A stretch of 64,000 nucleotides of DNA from Flavobacteriales bacterium. GTDB lineage: Bacteria; Bacteroidota; Bacteroidia; NS11-12g; UBA9320. Positions within the stretch are counted from its first letter, which is position 1; every line of letters starts with the position of its first letter. Below, piece after piece: positions 40,601 through 46,108 of this stretch. The notes under the pieces were generated by a model. The model had not been told where the DNA came from. It ran no database searches and worked only from the letters and a program-made list of their open reading frames with translations. The DNA is taken from assembly GCA_020635455.1 (NCBI GenBank), contig JACJZT010000006.1, positions 124,001-188,000 of the forward strand, in the 5' to 3' direction. Made by a program: the position numbers and the translations under genes.

Positions 40601-41270
40601 TGGTGAAGTTCCGGACGAACGAATGTACAGGACAGGAGATCTTGGAAGATGGCTCGAAGACGGGAATATTGAATACCTGGGCCGAATGGATCAACAGGTA
40701 AAAATAAGAGGTTACAGAATTGAACTTGGTGAAATTGAATCGGCCCTTCAGGCAATTAAATCGATAAGTAATGTTGTTGTAATGGCCACTGAAAACTCAG
40801 AAGGGACGAAACAGCTGGTGGCCTATGTTGTTCTTAAAAAAGATCCGGAGAATACATGGCAAAAGGATCTGGAAGTTCAACTTTCGAAAACATTGCCAGA
40901 ATATATGATCCCCCGGATCTGGATAGAGCTGGATAATTTACCTCTTACCCCCAATGGAAAGGTCGATCGAAAAAAGCTACCGGAACCTGATCTTTCACTT
41001 AATGCCGGCAAAGTATATTCAGCACCGCGTACTCCAACGGAAGAAAAGATTGCAACAATCTGGCAAAGAATTCTTGAAATGGATCCAATTTCTGTAACAG
41101 ATGATTTCTTTGAATTGGGTGGTAATTCATTAATTGCACTTAGGATCGTTTCAGCTTTACTTAATGAGATGGATCTTGAAGTTGATGTTATCAGCGTTAT
41201 ACGAAATCCTACCATTGAATCTCTGGCAATTGAAATTGACAAAATGCTGAAAAGAGGAGTTTCTAATTGA
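28491..41270 (+). CDS. Four-module nonribosomal peptide synthetase (4,259 aa), last protein of the line, no release domain
   Basis: Domain order is TubC-like docking domain (residues 1-60) then four C-A-T modules starting near residues 78, 1129, 2181 and 3230. All condensation domains have HHIASDGWS or HHISSDGWS and look like L-type. Pocket residues give Ser, Asn, Ser, Ala. The protein ends about 50 residues after the last carrier serine (FFELGGNSLIALRI) with KMLKRGVSN. There is no thioesterase, reductase or terminal condensation domain, and no acidic docking tail. The start ATG is 20 bp after the previous stop; no Shine-Dalgarno is evident, normal for Bacteroidetes. Long stretches of modules 9-12 are near-identical at DNA level. 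The gene converges on an acetyltransferase gene with 3 bp between stops. Confidence 0.97.
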   Translation: MNEREIIELLLRARNQKVDIKYAGEQLELILPKGQKIDKELLLLIKENKQSLIQYLSKNQLVKNELPPIIKTRHPSHIPLSYSQERLWFIDKLEGSVQYHIPTVLDFEGNADIEALEWSIRQIIDRHEVLRTTIEEHEGQGYQRINTSGLWELEYEEHGSKAKDLDKRTISFVSRPFDLSSDYMLRVKVIRTAKEKYRLIAVFHHIASDGWSTSVLVRELVELYNSRLKGERPKLKPLEIQYSDYSIWQRKYLTGENLEHKLEYWQKKLSGLEPLELPLDYARPSAQSVRGDMVSLRIGKELTASIRRFSTVHGVSMFMTLLSGFKVLLYRYSGQEDICIGTPVAGRHQKETEDLIGFFINTLALRSEVRGELKFTELLESVKQTTLEAYSHQDAPFEKIIDRVVKNRDLSRSPLFQVMMVYQKSTDTDLLQLNDLKLFRRPSDQSVSKFELTLGVNENIDDLTLNLNFNTDLFKKNTVVRILSHMQKLLSGIMMDPGLRLLEYPLLEDKDVKELSSFNNTDFHFPKNKTVIDIFREQVVKTPDHSALIFNKEELSYQDFDRITDGLAVYLLKRGIKNGDFVPLCIERSFEMLIGIFAILKCGAAYVPIDPEYPEERIRFMLEDVSAPLILSGESTKDLIKDMGSLVILKKLASDLIQENEPKTIRYPEIHDLAYVIYTSGSTGKPKGVMNNHEGLFNRLMWAQMYFQLEESQRVLQKTTFSFDVSVWELIWPLMFGATLVIARPSGHKDADYLKSEIESSKIELLHFVPSMLEVFLLNLNKGECSGLKKVLCSGEALIPSQVKLFQQVLPGAELYNLYGPTEAAIDVTCYKIENPDLPKVPIGKPVSNTKIYIVDALKRQQPVGIPGELCIGGLQVAQGYLNREELTAEKFIRDPFGPSTYSKMYLTGDKARWLSDGNIEYLGRLDQQVKVRGFRIELGEIESVLQLHDSVKQAVVNVFTDKQGTGRLTGYVVLKNKTEDWQQVLMVYLGKKLPEYMIPGFWVEMDSLPLTPNGKIDKRSLPEVDVEGQLSGGYVAAQTSIQHKLVEIWQDLLSRHKIGIEDNFFELGGHSLLAMRVIASIRRELKTELGVRDLFTHSTIRSLSSYIETLGDQTLLPLIQKTKRPKRIPLSYSQERLWFIDKLEGSVQYHIPTVLDFEGKISHDSLGRSIKQILDRHEVLRTTIAEHEGQGYQQVQSSEAWEAEYDDLGNGSEELELLTAAFVRRPFDLSSDYMLRVKVIRTGKDKYRLIAVLHHIASDGWSTSVLVRELVQIYNSHLKGETPELVPIEIQYADYSIWQRRYISGDLLGRKLSYWKEKLRGVMPIELPTDKLRPSYLSADGAVVHFEINEQTTFGLRELSNKMGVTMFMTLLAGFKVLLHKYTNSQQDICVGTPIAGRQHKETENLIGYFINTLALRTQVESSNTFTGLLEEVRTSTLEAFEHQEVPFEKVIDAVVKDRDLSRSPLFQVMFVYQNTPEIPELKLGDGILKRKATTFKTTKFDLTLNISESQNGIKASIEYKTDLYVSPSIKRMAEHFRVLLGSIVSHADKKISGLNILSSEELNILSSFNDQTYSYPDNKTIVELFEQQVKKTPNQTALIYEQKRMSYEELNERSNRLAHYLIRQGVTKDTLVPLCMERGPEMIVAILGILKSGGAYVPIDPQYPQQRIDYMLKDTGAKKVLGSRLTLEQTGIKGGIASDGLDLSDQDTENPKRRSSPQSAAYVIYTSGSTGQPKGVVVEHRNLMAYMLNDRTNYVDSEVKNTGTFVHLSPTFDASLTALLMPLIKGSSMVLSTANSTEVFTDGNLMKYAPYDFIKLTPLHLGLLEEVYERMGDRQLTARLVLGGEALQGQHLGYLKERKAEVEIINEYGPTETTIGVSTLSMKLKDMELYKKITIGKPISNTSIYILDPQGNPQPIGVPGELFIGGPQVARGYLNREDLTKERFLKDPFSEKKGARMYKTGDLGRWTEEGEIEYLGRLDDQVKIRGYRIELGEIESALEKTGRITASVVLAKKDQTGTNRLVGYVVKKKGSTKENIQKALEKLLPEYMIPQWWVELESIPLTPNGKVDKKALPEVDVEGLRSGSYVKAETPTQEALVKIWEDLLGVEKIGIEDNFFELGGHSLLAMRVIASIRRELKTELGVRDLFTHSTIKGLSSYIETLGDQTLLPPIQKTKRPKRIPLSYSQERLWFIDKLEGSVQYHIPSVLNLRGTLELEKLVLSIQGVLQRHESLRTVIVEDGGQGYQQILPWEGWQLSRSKASNTKEGIGAQISREISRPFDLSKDYMLRCLLIEHSKDHHRLVVTLHHISSDGWSSSILVKEVAEMYNSLCEGREAELAPLEVQYSDYSIWQRKYVSGEVLEKKLRYWREQLKGVAPLELPTDKLRPKLQGTTGKSERFELDQQTTAGLRKLSTQTGSTMFMTLLSAFTVLLHKYTNSQQDICVGTPIAGRQHKETEDLIGFFINTLAIRTQVDKQKSFKELLEGVRKTTMEAYEHQEVPFEKVIDAVVKDRDLSRSPLFQVMFVYQNTPEVPELKLGGLKLTRESSPYQATKFELTLNVQETPDKLNVSLEYKTDLFNSSTIKRMVGHFTTLVASILQQPRKKIQELNILSPEEQKQIRSFNQTEATYPKDKTIVELFEQQVKKTPNQTALIYEQKRMSYEELNRRSNRLAHYLIKQGVTKDTLIPLCMERSMEMIVAILGILKSGGAYVPIDPQYPQQRIDYMLKDTGAKKVLGSRLTLEQTGIKRGIDTDGLDLSDQDTENPKRRSSPQSAAYVIYTSGSTGQPKGVMNNHDGLYNRLMWAQQYFKLKPGQKVLQKTTYSFDVSVWELIWPLLTGASIVIARPGGHKDSDYLIDIIEKQKITLLHFVPSMLEVFLHNLGEGKCKDLKKVLCSGEALLPSQVTLFKSKLPFAELYNLYGPTEAAIDVTCCEIEDFYQNRVTIGKPVSNTSIYILDPQGISQPIGVPGELYIGGVQVARGYLNREDLTKERFLKDPFSEKKGARMYKTGDLGRWTEEGEIEYLGRLDDQVKIRGYRIELGEIESVLQLCEEVQQAVVISGKDKQGTGRLIAYVVLKTTSKDWKQTLEKYLHKNLPEYMVPALWVELESIPLTPNGKLDRKALPEVDLEGMRRVEYVKSETPTQEALVKIWEDLLEVEKIGIEDNFFELGGHSLLAMRVIASIRRELKTELGVRDLFTHSTIKGLSSYIETLGDQTLLPPIQKTKRPKRIPLSYSQERLWFIDKLEGSVQYHIPTVLELSGDLSVEVLIRSIHRILERHEVLRTTIQNHEGQGYQEIQGAERWKLEHEKFNSSPGDLEELTSNYIYRPFDLSKDYMLRVKLIETGKKKHRLIAVFHHIASDGWSTSVLVKELVFFYNSWIKGEEPALEPLEIQYSDYSIWQRRHLEGEVLENKLKYWQDKLRGVEALELPTDHPRPSIQSVKGDTVSMLIGKELTKELRALSMRNAASMFMTLLSAFKVLLYRYSGQEDICVGTPVAGRQQKETENLIGFFINTLALRSRLDGEKTFTALLKDVKQTTLEAYSHQDAPFEKIIDRVVKSRDLSRSPLFQVLMVYQNTPEIPEIQLDGLVYKGANAKNTISKFEITLGVNEIGEEIYLTANYCTDLFKRSTISRFLIHFEMLLKEITVNSELKISDLKFITSKDLSLLNRFNGPKKEYPDKSVLDLFRAQAIKSPLDIALIHESNNMTFGQLDVLSDGLAAYINQKIKGTENPIPVCLHRGFEMIISILGILKSGNTYVPIDPEYPEDRIGFMIKDLNAEIIISSLSASSKIAGPSTLILMEDIYAELESYSSRFVQPILSNSSTSHIIYTSGSTGQPKGVMIEHRNLNSFLHWCMDEFRDSEFECAYAVTSMCFDLSVFEFFFPLIVGRKIRILNSGLDVPKYIHKDKNVLLNCVPMLVESLFRAEVDLKNIRVLNMAGEPISEYVRMNLIHLDAEIRNLYGPTEDTTYSTVYRIDPDKKILIGKPITNTEVRILDLQNNLLPVGLKGEICLTGAGLSRGYWNRPELNREKFVPDVFGEVPDERMYRTGDLGRWLEDGNIEYLGRMDQQVKIRGYRIELGEIESALQAIKSISNVVVMATENSEGTKQLVAYVVLKKDPENTWQKDLEVQLSKTLPEYMIPRIWIELDNLPLTPNGKVDRKKLPEPDLSLNAGKVYSAPRTPTEEKIATIWQRILEMDPISVTDDFFELGGNSLIALRIVSALLNEMDLEVDVISVIRNPTIESLAIEIDKMLKRGVSN
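28722..31874 (+). other. NRPS module 9: C-A-T, predicted Ser
   Basis: The A domain (from about 30079) has pocket D-V-W-H-L-S-L-I-D (FDVSVWE, HFVPSM, VLCSGEA, NLYGPTEAAID), an exact match to the published Ser code. The condensation domain carries HHIASDGWS near base 29100. The carrier serine is in FFELGGHSLL near 31682, within the first copy of a repeated carrier-to-C linker. Confidence 0.85.
31662..31950 (+). repeat. Carrier-to-condensation linker repeat, copy 1
   Basis: About 288 bp coding for the module 9 carrier, linker (IETLGDQTLLP) and the first 25 residues of the next condensation domain. It is near-identical to 34818-35104 and 37965-38253. The copies sit 3,156 and 3,147 bp apart, one module length. 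Such blocks allow recombination between modules. Confidence 0.9.
33231..33700 (+). repeat. A-domain N-terminal repeat, module 10 copy
   Basis: 470 bp covering the A domain from its start to the TSGSTGQPKG loop. By eye about 95% identical to 36387-36856 in module 11. The identity stops right after the loop, where the substrate-selecting core begins. Confidence 0.9.
34179..34485 (+). repeat. A-domain C-terminal repeat, module 10 copy
   Basis: About 307 bp from IGKPISNTSIYILD through the A8 motif. Near-identical to 37320-37626. The offset is 3,141 bp, 15 bp less than for the N-terminal repeat, exactly the difference in length of the two cores (478 and 463 bp). Confidence 0.85.
34818..35104 (+). 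repeat. Carrier-to-condensation linker repeat, copy 2
   Basis: Second copy, at the module 10 to 11 junction. It is closer to copy 3 than to copy 1, and the identity with copy 3 extends left to about 34767. Confidence 0.9.
36387..36856 (+). repeat. A-domain N-terminal repeat, module 11 copy
   Basis: Partner of 33231-33700, at an offset of 3,156 bp. After base 36856 the sequence switches to a Ser-type core. Confidence 0.9.
37320..37626 (+). repeat. A-domain C-terminal repeat, module 11 copy
   Basis: Partner of 34179-34485. With the N-terminal repeat it frames the exchanged core of module 11. Confidence 0.85.
37965..38253 (+). repeat. Carrier-to-condensation linker repeat, copy 3
   Basis: Third copy, at the module 11 to 12 junction. 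Its match with copy 2 extends left to about 37914. Confidence 0.9.
38178..41270 (+). other. NRPS module 12 (terminal): C-A-T, predicted Ala
   Basis: The A domain (from about 39531) has pocket D-L-F-N-N-A-L-T-Y (FDLSVFE, NCVPML, VLNMAGE, NLYGPTEDTTY), which matches a published Ala code. The condensation domain resembles that of module 9. The carrier motif is FFELGGNSLI near 41107 and the chain ends shortly after, with no release domain. Confidence 0.8.
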
Positions 41271-41273
41271 CCT

Positions 41274-41759
41274 TCAAAGCATTAATTGATAAAAGGCAAG
41301 GTCTAGCCAACGATCAAATTTATAACCTACTTCCTTTATTAATCCTACTTCTTTAAAACCAAGTTTCTTATGAAACAATATGCTTCCCTCATTTGAAGCG
41401 TCTATTCCCCCGATAATACTGTGGTATCCACTTTTCTTTGCGAGGCTTATAAGGCTTTTCATCAGTGCCCCGGCCTCGCCTTTTCTCCTGTGCTCAGGAT
41501 GTATATGTACAGAGTGTTCAACGGTATATTTATAAGCCGGCCAGTTTCTGAAAGAACCGAAACTTGCAAAACCCGTTATTGTATTATCTTCAACAGAAAC
41601 CAGTACGGGGAAGTTGTTATCGAGTTTGTTTTTATACCATTCCTGAATTCTTTCCGGTGTATGAGGCTCATAACTGTAAACGGAAGTGGTCTTCAGAATT
41701 GAATGGTTGTAAATTTCCATAATAAATGGCAAATCTTCTAATTCCGCGTTTCTTACCAT
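41274..41759 (-). CDS. GNAT N-acetyltransferase, phosphinothricin/methionine-sulfoximine acetyltransferase-like
   Basis: This 161-residue protein spans a whole single-domain GNAT enzyme. Visible family marks are IMEIYNHSIL near the start, VEHSVHIHPEHRRKGEAGALMKSLI (acetyl-CoA-binding motif, residues about 84-108), GGIDASNEGSILFHKKLGF and VGYKFDRWLDL. The last blocks are typical of the PAT/YncA group, which acetylates the amino group of phosphinothricin, methionine sulfoximine or related amino acids. The start ATG is 1 bp downstream of the preceding GNAT gene's stop, so the two form an operon. Its stop is 3 bp from the last NRPS stop on the other strand. A role in self-protection against the NRPS product is possible but only inferred from position; the true substrate is unknown. 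Confidence 0.85.
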   Translation of the reverse strand: MVRNAELEDLPFIMEIYNHSILKTTSVYSYEPHTPERIQEWYKNKLDNNFPVLVSVEDNTITGFASFGSFRNWPAYKYTVEHSVHIHPEHRRKGEAGALMKSLISLAKKSGYHSIIGGIDASNEGSILFHKKLGFKEVGLIKEVGYKFDRWLDLAFYQLML

Positions 41760-41760
41760 T

Positions 41761-42276
41761 TTACTGCACTGTGATCTGAAGCAAAATAACCTTATTTCCT
41801 CTGCAATTTATACTAATTTCATCTGAATCCGGCGAAGTTATATGGTCGATTATTTTAAACCCAAATCCCTTGTAATAATTTATCAGACTATCATTATTAT
41901 CCCAGGTATCACATCTTATATGTTTGAGCTTGTGTTTGATCGCAAATTGCATTGCCCAGTCCAGCACATATTGCATCATTTTTAATCCCTTAAAGTCGGG
42001 ATGGGTAATTATTCTGTGCAGGTAAACGGCATTCTTTTTATCTCTTTCCTGCCAAATGGCTTTATCCTTAAGATCATAATTAAACGTGCATGCGATACGC
42101 TTATCAACCATGATCTTAAAATGTCTTTTCTGTTTGATCAACTCTTCGATCAAGATTCTGTCGTTTGTCAGGTATTGAGGATAACCATTTTTCTTTTGAT
42201 ACATTATGGCCGCATCAAAAATTTGACACACAGTATCCAGATCACCCGGTGTTGTGTTTAATATTTCCGGATTCAT
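41761..42276 (-). CDS. GNAT family N-acetyltransferase
   Basis: The 171-residue product has the GNAT core: VYLHRIITHPDFKGLKMMQYVLDWAM (strand 4 and acetyl-CoA loop, residues about 84-109, with a degenerate Q/RxxGxG) and CDTWDNNDSLINYYKGFGFKII (final strand-helix block). The acceptor substrate cannot be told. It is the first gene of a two-gene minus-strand operon and is divergent from the secreted protein gene at 42339, 62 bp away. The ATG at 42276 gives a full N-terminal domain. Confidence 0.8.
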   Translation of the reverse strand: MNPEILNTTPGDLDTVCQIFDAAIMYQKKNGYPQYLTNDRILIEELIKQKRHFKIMVDKRIACTFNYDLKDKAIWQERDKKNAVYLHRIITHPDFKGLKMMQYVLDWAMQFAIKHKLKHIRCDTWDNNDSLINYYKGFGFKIIDHITSPDSDEISINCRGNKVILLQITVQ

Positions 42277-42338
42277 TTTAACTTTTTACAGAACATGAAA
42301 AATTTGTTAACTTGCCTGTGCGATTTCAAAAGTAATAC

Positions 42339-42803
42339 ATGTTAAACAAAATTTTTTTGCTCCTGATTATATTCCTGGGTTCGCTTTCTCTTAAGGCAAA
42401 TCATTCTAAGGATTCTGCTGAAGTAGTAACGGCTTTGGAGAATATTTTGTCGATTTGTAAAAATGTTGATTTTACAGACAGCAATGTTTTGAAACTTGGA
42501 TCATTTTATAAAGCGGCCCCTTTTATTGTATATCGTGGAGATGATAAAAACCGGTCATGGAAAGATGCCTCGGATTATGCAAACGAAATAGAAAAGAAAG
42601 GTGTCGATCACATTTGCCTGAAGATCAACAATACCGTTAACAGGGATGAAAATTACAGGATCGTTGGTTTTAGAATGGAAACGGAGTCGGAGGGAACCTG
42701 GTATGCACTTAAATTAACCTATATGAAGAATGGGGTGCAAAAAACCGCAGAGTTTGCATTTCTGAAAATTAAAGGTTTGTATCTGCTTGGGGATATTGAC
42801 TGA
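42339..42803 (+). CDS. Small secreted protein of unknown function (154 aa)
   Basis: The protein begins with a clear signal peptide (MLNKIFLLLIIFLGSLSLKA, cleavage probably before NHSK). The mature part, about 134 residues, is mixed alpha/beta with a final block ALKLTYMKNGVQKTAEFAFLKIKGLYLLGDID that reads as beta strands. I recognize no family. It is likely periplasmic, or outside the cell. It stands alone on the plus strand between two minus-strand units; the next gene converges on it with 9 bp between. Confidence 0.7.
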   Translation: MLNKIFLLLIIFLGSLSLKANHSKDSAEVVTALENILSICKNVDFTDSNVLKLGSFYKAAPFIVYRGDDKNRSWKDASDYANEIEKKGVDHICLKINNTVNRDENYRIVGFRMETESEGTWYALKLTYMKNGVQKTAEFAFLKIKGLYLLGDID

Positions 42804-42812
42804 TCCCGGGGG

Positions 42813-43820
42813 CTATTTAACCATTAACTCTGAATTTTGAACCCTCATGGCAAAATAAGGATTAAAGCTATCTGCTCGCTTTAACATAATAAAAAAGGGT
42901 TTATTAAAGTGCATTTTCTTACTTTGTTTTTGAGGTACCATTTCTTCTGTTGCATTTACTTCAGCTTCACTTTCAACCTTCGCCCCGGATTCGTCCATTA
43001 AAAACGCGATCCGCTGATTGGCATCGTCAATGATGTAGTCAGTAGCACCTCCTTTAAAAGTATTTCCAATTAGTTGCCGGTATTTGGTTGATATATTAAA
43101 GTTGAAAACCGGGATCAGCAGTTCATCGTCAGTTTCCATCCTATACTTCCATCTTGTTTTTTCTTCGGTCTTTTCTTTTTCTCCTTTGGCAACCTTTAAC
43201 CGAATATCTTTTAGTACCGATACGAAATCTTTAAAATGTTTTGATGTTTTGTATAAATAAATTTCATGCGGATTTTCTTTAGAGTTTAACCTGATCAAAA
43301 AATTATCATCGTTTTTGTAGTAAACGATCTCGAACACCCCTTTATGCGATGGGTTATTACCCATAGATCCAAAGGATTCTACCGGTTTGCCATCAAAATA
43401 CAATTTCCCTTTGAACCGGTCCAGTTTTTTTGAGAAAGGCAATGTTTTGGAAAATTCTGCTTTAGCACGGATCCTGTTTCCTGAAATATCGGTCTTTAAT
43501 TCACACGACGACTTAACTTCATTTTCCATCAGGGTTCTTCGGTGCCGGATCGACTTATTCAACAGATAAAGGTCGAAGGTCTTCTTTCTGACGTATACCT
43601 TAACATTCATTGCTTCTTTTATTTCTTTCCAGGCATAGAGCATTGTTGCAGCATATACAACATTTTTGGTACTGTCGATCTCATGTTCCATGGTAAGATT
43701 AAAGCAGGTTTTCGGATAACTGTCCAGATCTTTTTCCGGAGTAAATTCTCTTGAGCCTGAGTTGCAACTCACAAACAATATTAAAAGAAGACAGACGCCT
43801 GTAGTAAGTTTTTTTCTCAT
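42813..43820 (-). CDS. Lipoprotein of unknown function
   Basis: I place the start at 43820, because MRKKLTTGVCLLLILFVSC is a typical lipoprotein signal with lipobox LFVSC. A longer reading from 43883 would overlap the upstream gene and bury the signal. The mature protein (about 315 residues) is rich in charged residues and beta-like segments (ELKTDISGNRIRAKAEFSKT, GKLYFDGKPVESFG) and ends MRVQNSELMVK. No family is recognized. The signal implies anchoring to the inner or outer membrane. It is 19 bp downstream of the DUF2461 gene and probably cotranscribed with it. Confidence 0.75.
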   Translation of the reverse strand: MRKKLTTGVCLLLILFVSCNSGSREFTPEKDLDSYPKTCFNLTMEHEIDSTKNVVYAATMLYAWKEIKEAMNVKVYVRKKTFDLYLLNKSIRHRRTLMENEVKSSCELKTDISGNRIRAKAEFSKTLPFSKKLDRFKGKLYFDGKPVESFGSMGNNPSHKGVFEIVYYKNDDNFLIRLNSKENPHEIYLYKTSKHFKDFVSVLKDIRLKVAKGEKEKTEEKTRWKYRMETDDELLIPVFNFNISTKYRQLIGNTFKGGATDYIIDDANQRIAFLMDESGAKVESEAEVNATEEMVPQKQSKKMHFNKPFFIMLKRADSFNPYFAMRVQNSELMVK

Positions 43821-43839
43821 TTTTATTAAGTATCTAATT

Positions 43840-44523
43840 TTATAGTATAGAAACACCGTTTGCATCCGTGGTAAGGACTTCACTCATATAGTCGAAGAAT
43901 GGGCGAATAGAATTCATTGTAATGCAAACTTTTTTTTGAAAATCTTTAGAGGTCAACTCAGGGTCTGAAAAGGAATGCTTAAAAATAAATTGTTTCATTC
44001 GGAGCAGTTCGATCGCAGGATGGTTTTTATCAAATCCTTTTGGAGCTGTTTTTACCTTTTCTCCTGATATTGGTTCAAAAAAGGAGAGAATACCAGGGTT
44101 CGATAAAAGTTCAAACCAATGCAAGTAATTTACTTCAATGTCTTTTCTGATCAATAAAAGATCACTCGGTTCAGGACCAAAAAAACCACATGCTAAAATA
44201 GTTTCACCGGGTTTGATTTGCATGTAATAACCACCTCTCCGGTGTTTTCCTTCTCTTTGCATACCGAAGGCAAACCTTGGATTGTAAGGTGTTTTGTCTT
44301 TTTTAAACCGCACATCATTATAGATCCTGAACAAACTTTTTTTTCCGCTTTTGTTTTCAAGAACATCAAATAGATTCATTTCCTGTTTTAAACCATCGAT
44401 AAAGTCCTCAAGGTTCTTTTTTGCTGAAATATAGTCTGTTTTATGTTCATTAAACCATTCTCGGTTATTATTGTTGCTGAGGTTTTTTAAAAAAAGAATA
44501 GTTTGGTCGAAGATGATTTCCAT
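43840..44523 (-). CDS. DUF2461 (TIGR02453) family protein
   Basis: The 227 residues match the DUF2461 pattern: LFLKNLSNNNNREWFNEHK at the start, then LFRIYNDVRFKKDKTPYNPRFAFGM and GGYYMQIKPGETILACGFFGP. The family is widespread in Bacteroidetes and has no settled function. No signal or membrane segment is visible, so it should be cytoplasmic. Length is normal. The gene starts 6 bp after the symporter stop codon, so the two are likely in one operon; that position does not reveal a role. Confidence 0.85.
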   Translation of the reverse strand: MEIIFDQTILFLKNLSNNNNREWFNEHKTDYISAKKNLEDFIDGLKQEMNLFDVLENKSGKKSLFRIYNDVRFKKDKTPYNPRFAFGMQREGKHRRGGYYMQIKPGETILACGFFGPEPSDLLLIRKDIEVNYLHWFELLSNPGILSFFEPISGEKVKTAPKGFDKNHPAIELLRMKQFIFKHSFSDPELTSKDFQKKVCITMNSIRPFFDYMSEVLTTDANGVSIL

Positions 44524-44529
44524 GCCTTG

Positions 44530-46026
44530 CTATTGATCAGTGTTAATAAGTTTTTTCTTAGGGAAAACAGAAAACAAATATCCAAAAATCATTGCAATTA
44601 AAAACGAAGGAGCCAAAACATCCAGTTTGTCAAGATAAACGCCCAAGCCTTTAATAGGTTGAAGCACGAATTTGAATATGCAAATGGATAAAAAACCTGA
44701 TATCATTGAAGCAATGGCACCTTTTTCGGTGTAGTTTTTCCAGAAAATTGATAAAATGATTACCGGACAAAAGGTCGCTGCAATTCCCGACCATCCAAAA
44801 ATAATAACCCAAAACACCTGACGATCCGGAGATATCATGGCGATTGCCATTGCAATAATCAAGGCAAGAACAGCCATTATTATGGTTACAAGTCTGGAAA
44901 CTCCTGTTAGTTCAGCATCTTTCAAACCGGGCTTGAATATTTTTTGATAAAAATCCCTTGTAATTGCTGATGAAGCTATAATTAATAAGGAATCAATGGT
45001 AGACATTATTGCTGCTAATACAATGGCTATATATAAAGCCGTCAAAATATCCGGAAGAAAATTTTCGGTCATCATACTCAGAACATTTTTACCACCTGTA
45101 CCGAGTACTTCTTCAGCATCCATTCCTTTTGAAGTAAAAAGAATCCTTGCGAGTATTCCTATAGTTACGGCAGCTGCATCCGTAAATAAGGTGAACGCAA
45201 TCGCCACCCATTTTCCTTTATCAATTTCAGCTTCATTTTTGATCGACATAAATCGAACATAAACCTGTGGAGAACCTAAAAACCCAAGTCCAATCATCGA
45301 AAAACCGAGCAAGGTAAAAAGGTTGAGTAACCAGTTTTCATGACCTCCCCAAACATTGGTAAGCGAAGGGTCGATCGCATTCAGGCCCTCAAGAATACCA
45401 CTTCCTTTATCCATCGAAAACCACACCACGAACGGTAATAAAACAAGTCCAAAAAACATCAGGATCCCCTGAAACAGGTCGGACCAAACCGCTGCCACGA
45501 AACCTCCAAGAAAGATATAAACCATTACGATCAGAAAACCGATAATGGCCCCATAATAGTAGTTGAGGTTCAGCATGGACTCGAATGCAATGCCGGTGGC
45601 ATCGATTTGAGAGCTAACATAAATAACCACAAAAACAGAAAGAATGCCTGCAGCCAGGATTCGGAGAGTATGTGTTTTTGCCCTGAAATGAGATTCCAGA
45701 TAATCCGGTATGGTAATGGAATCATAGTTGTCCGACATTCTTTTGAAGCGCTTCGCCATGAAAGACCAGGAGACCATAACTCCTAAGAGTTCCCCTACAA
45801 CCACCCAGTAACCTGAAAGTCCCGCCATAGCCCCCATTCCGGTAAGGCCTATCAGTAACCAGCCGGATTCACCGGTAGCTCTTGCTGAAAAAGCCACTGC
45901 CCAAAAACCCATATTTTTACCTCCCACATAATAATCGCTCATGCCTTTTATTTTTCGCGAAGCATAAATACCGATAAGAAATAAAATAAGAACATAAAGC
46001 GACAGGACAATTATTTTTGTGATCAT
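44530..46026 (-). CDS. putP: Sodium/solute symporter, PutP-type (sodium/proline symporter family)
   Basis: This is a member of the SSS family with about 12-13 membrane helices along its length. Landmarks are DYYVGGKNMGFWAVAFSARATGESGWLLIGLTG near the N-terminus, GGFVAAVWSDLFQGILMF, GLGFLGSPQVYVRFMSIKNEAEI and AAIMSTIDSLLIIASSAITRDFYQK, all close to PutP proteins. It probably imports proline or a similar solute with Na+. I choose the ATG at 46026 (MITKIIVLSLYVLILF) because the first helix begins there; an upstream ATG at 46068 would add a hydrophilic stretch of 14 residues. A candidate promoter lies at 46079-46108 and an IS21 element ends about 240 bp upstream. The exact solute is inferred. 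Confidence 0.85.
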   Translation of the reverse strand: MITKIIVLSLYVLILFLIGIYASRKIKGMSDYYVGGKNMGFWAVAFSARATGESGWLLIGLTGMGAMAGLSGYWVVVGELLGVMVSWSFMAKRFKRMSDNYDSITIPDYLESHFRAKTHTLRILAAGILSVFVVIYVSSQIDATGIAFESMLNLNYYYGAIIGFLIVMVYIFLGGFVAAVWSDLFQGILMFFGLVLLPFVVWFSMDKGSGILEGLNAIDPSLTNVWGGHENWLLNLFTLLGFSMIGLGFLGSPQVYVRFMSIKNEAEIDKGKWVAIAFTLFTDAAAVTIGILARILFTSKGMDAEEVLGTGGKNVLSMMTENFLPDILTALYIAIVLAAIMSTIDSLLIIASSAITRDFYQKIFKPGLKDAELTGVSRLVTIIMAVLALIIAMAIAMISPDRQVFWVIIFGWSGIAATFCPVIILSIFWKNYTEKGAIASMISGFLSICIFKFVLQPIKGLGVYLDKLDVLAPSFLIAMIFGYLFSVFPKKKLINTDQ

Positions 46027-46078
46027 AGAAACCAAGTATTGTGGAAACCTGTGAAATTTGGTTTCCAATAAAGATGGA

Positions 46079-46108
46079 CGAAGTTAAAGAAAAATGCTTA
46101 AAACCAAA
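46079..46108 (-). promoter_or_regulatory. Candidate Bacteroidetes promoter for the symporter gene
   Basis: On the minus strand TTTG (46105-46108) is followed after 18 bases by TAACTTCG (46079-46086). This fits the TTTG/TAnnTTTG layout of Bacteroidetes sigma factor promoters, with one change. It lies about 55 bp before the symporter start. The IS element did not separate it from the gene. Confidence 0.35.

Noticed and set aside
41421..41702. Plus-strand frame of 93 codons opposite the PAT-like gene
   Set aside because: It is the antisense shadow of a well-conserved GNAT gene and has no features of its own.
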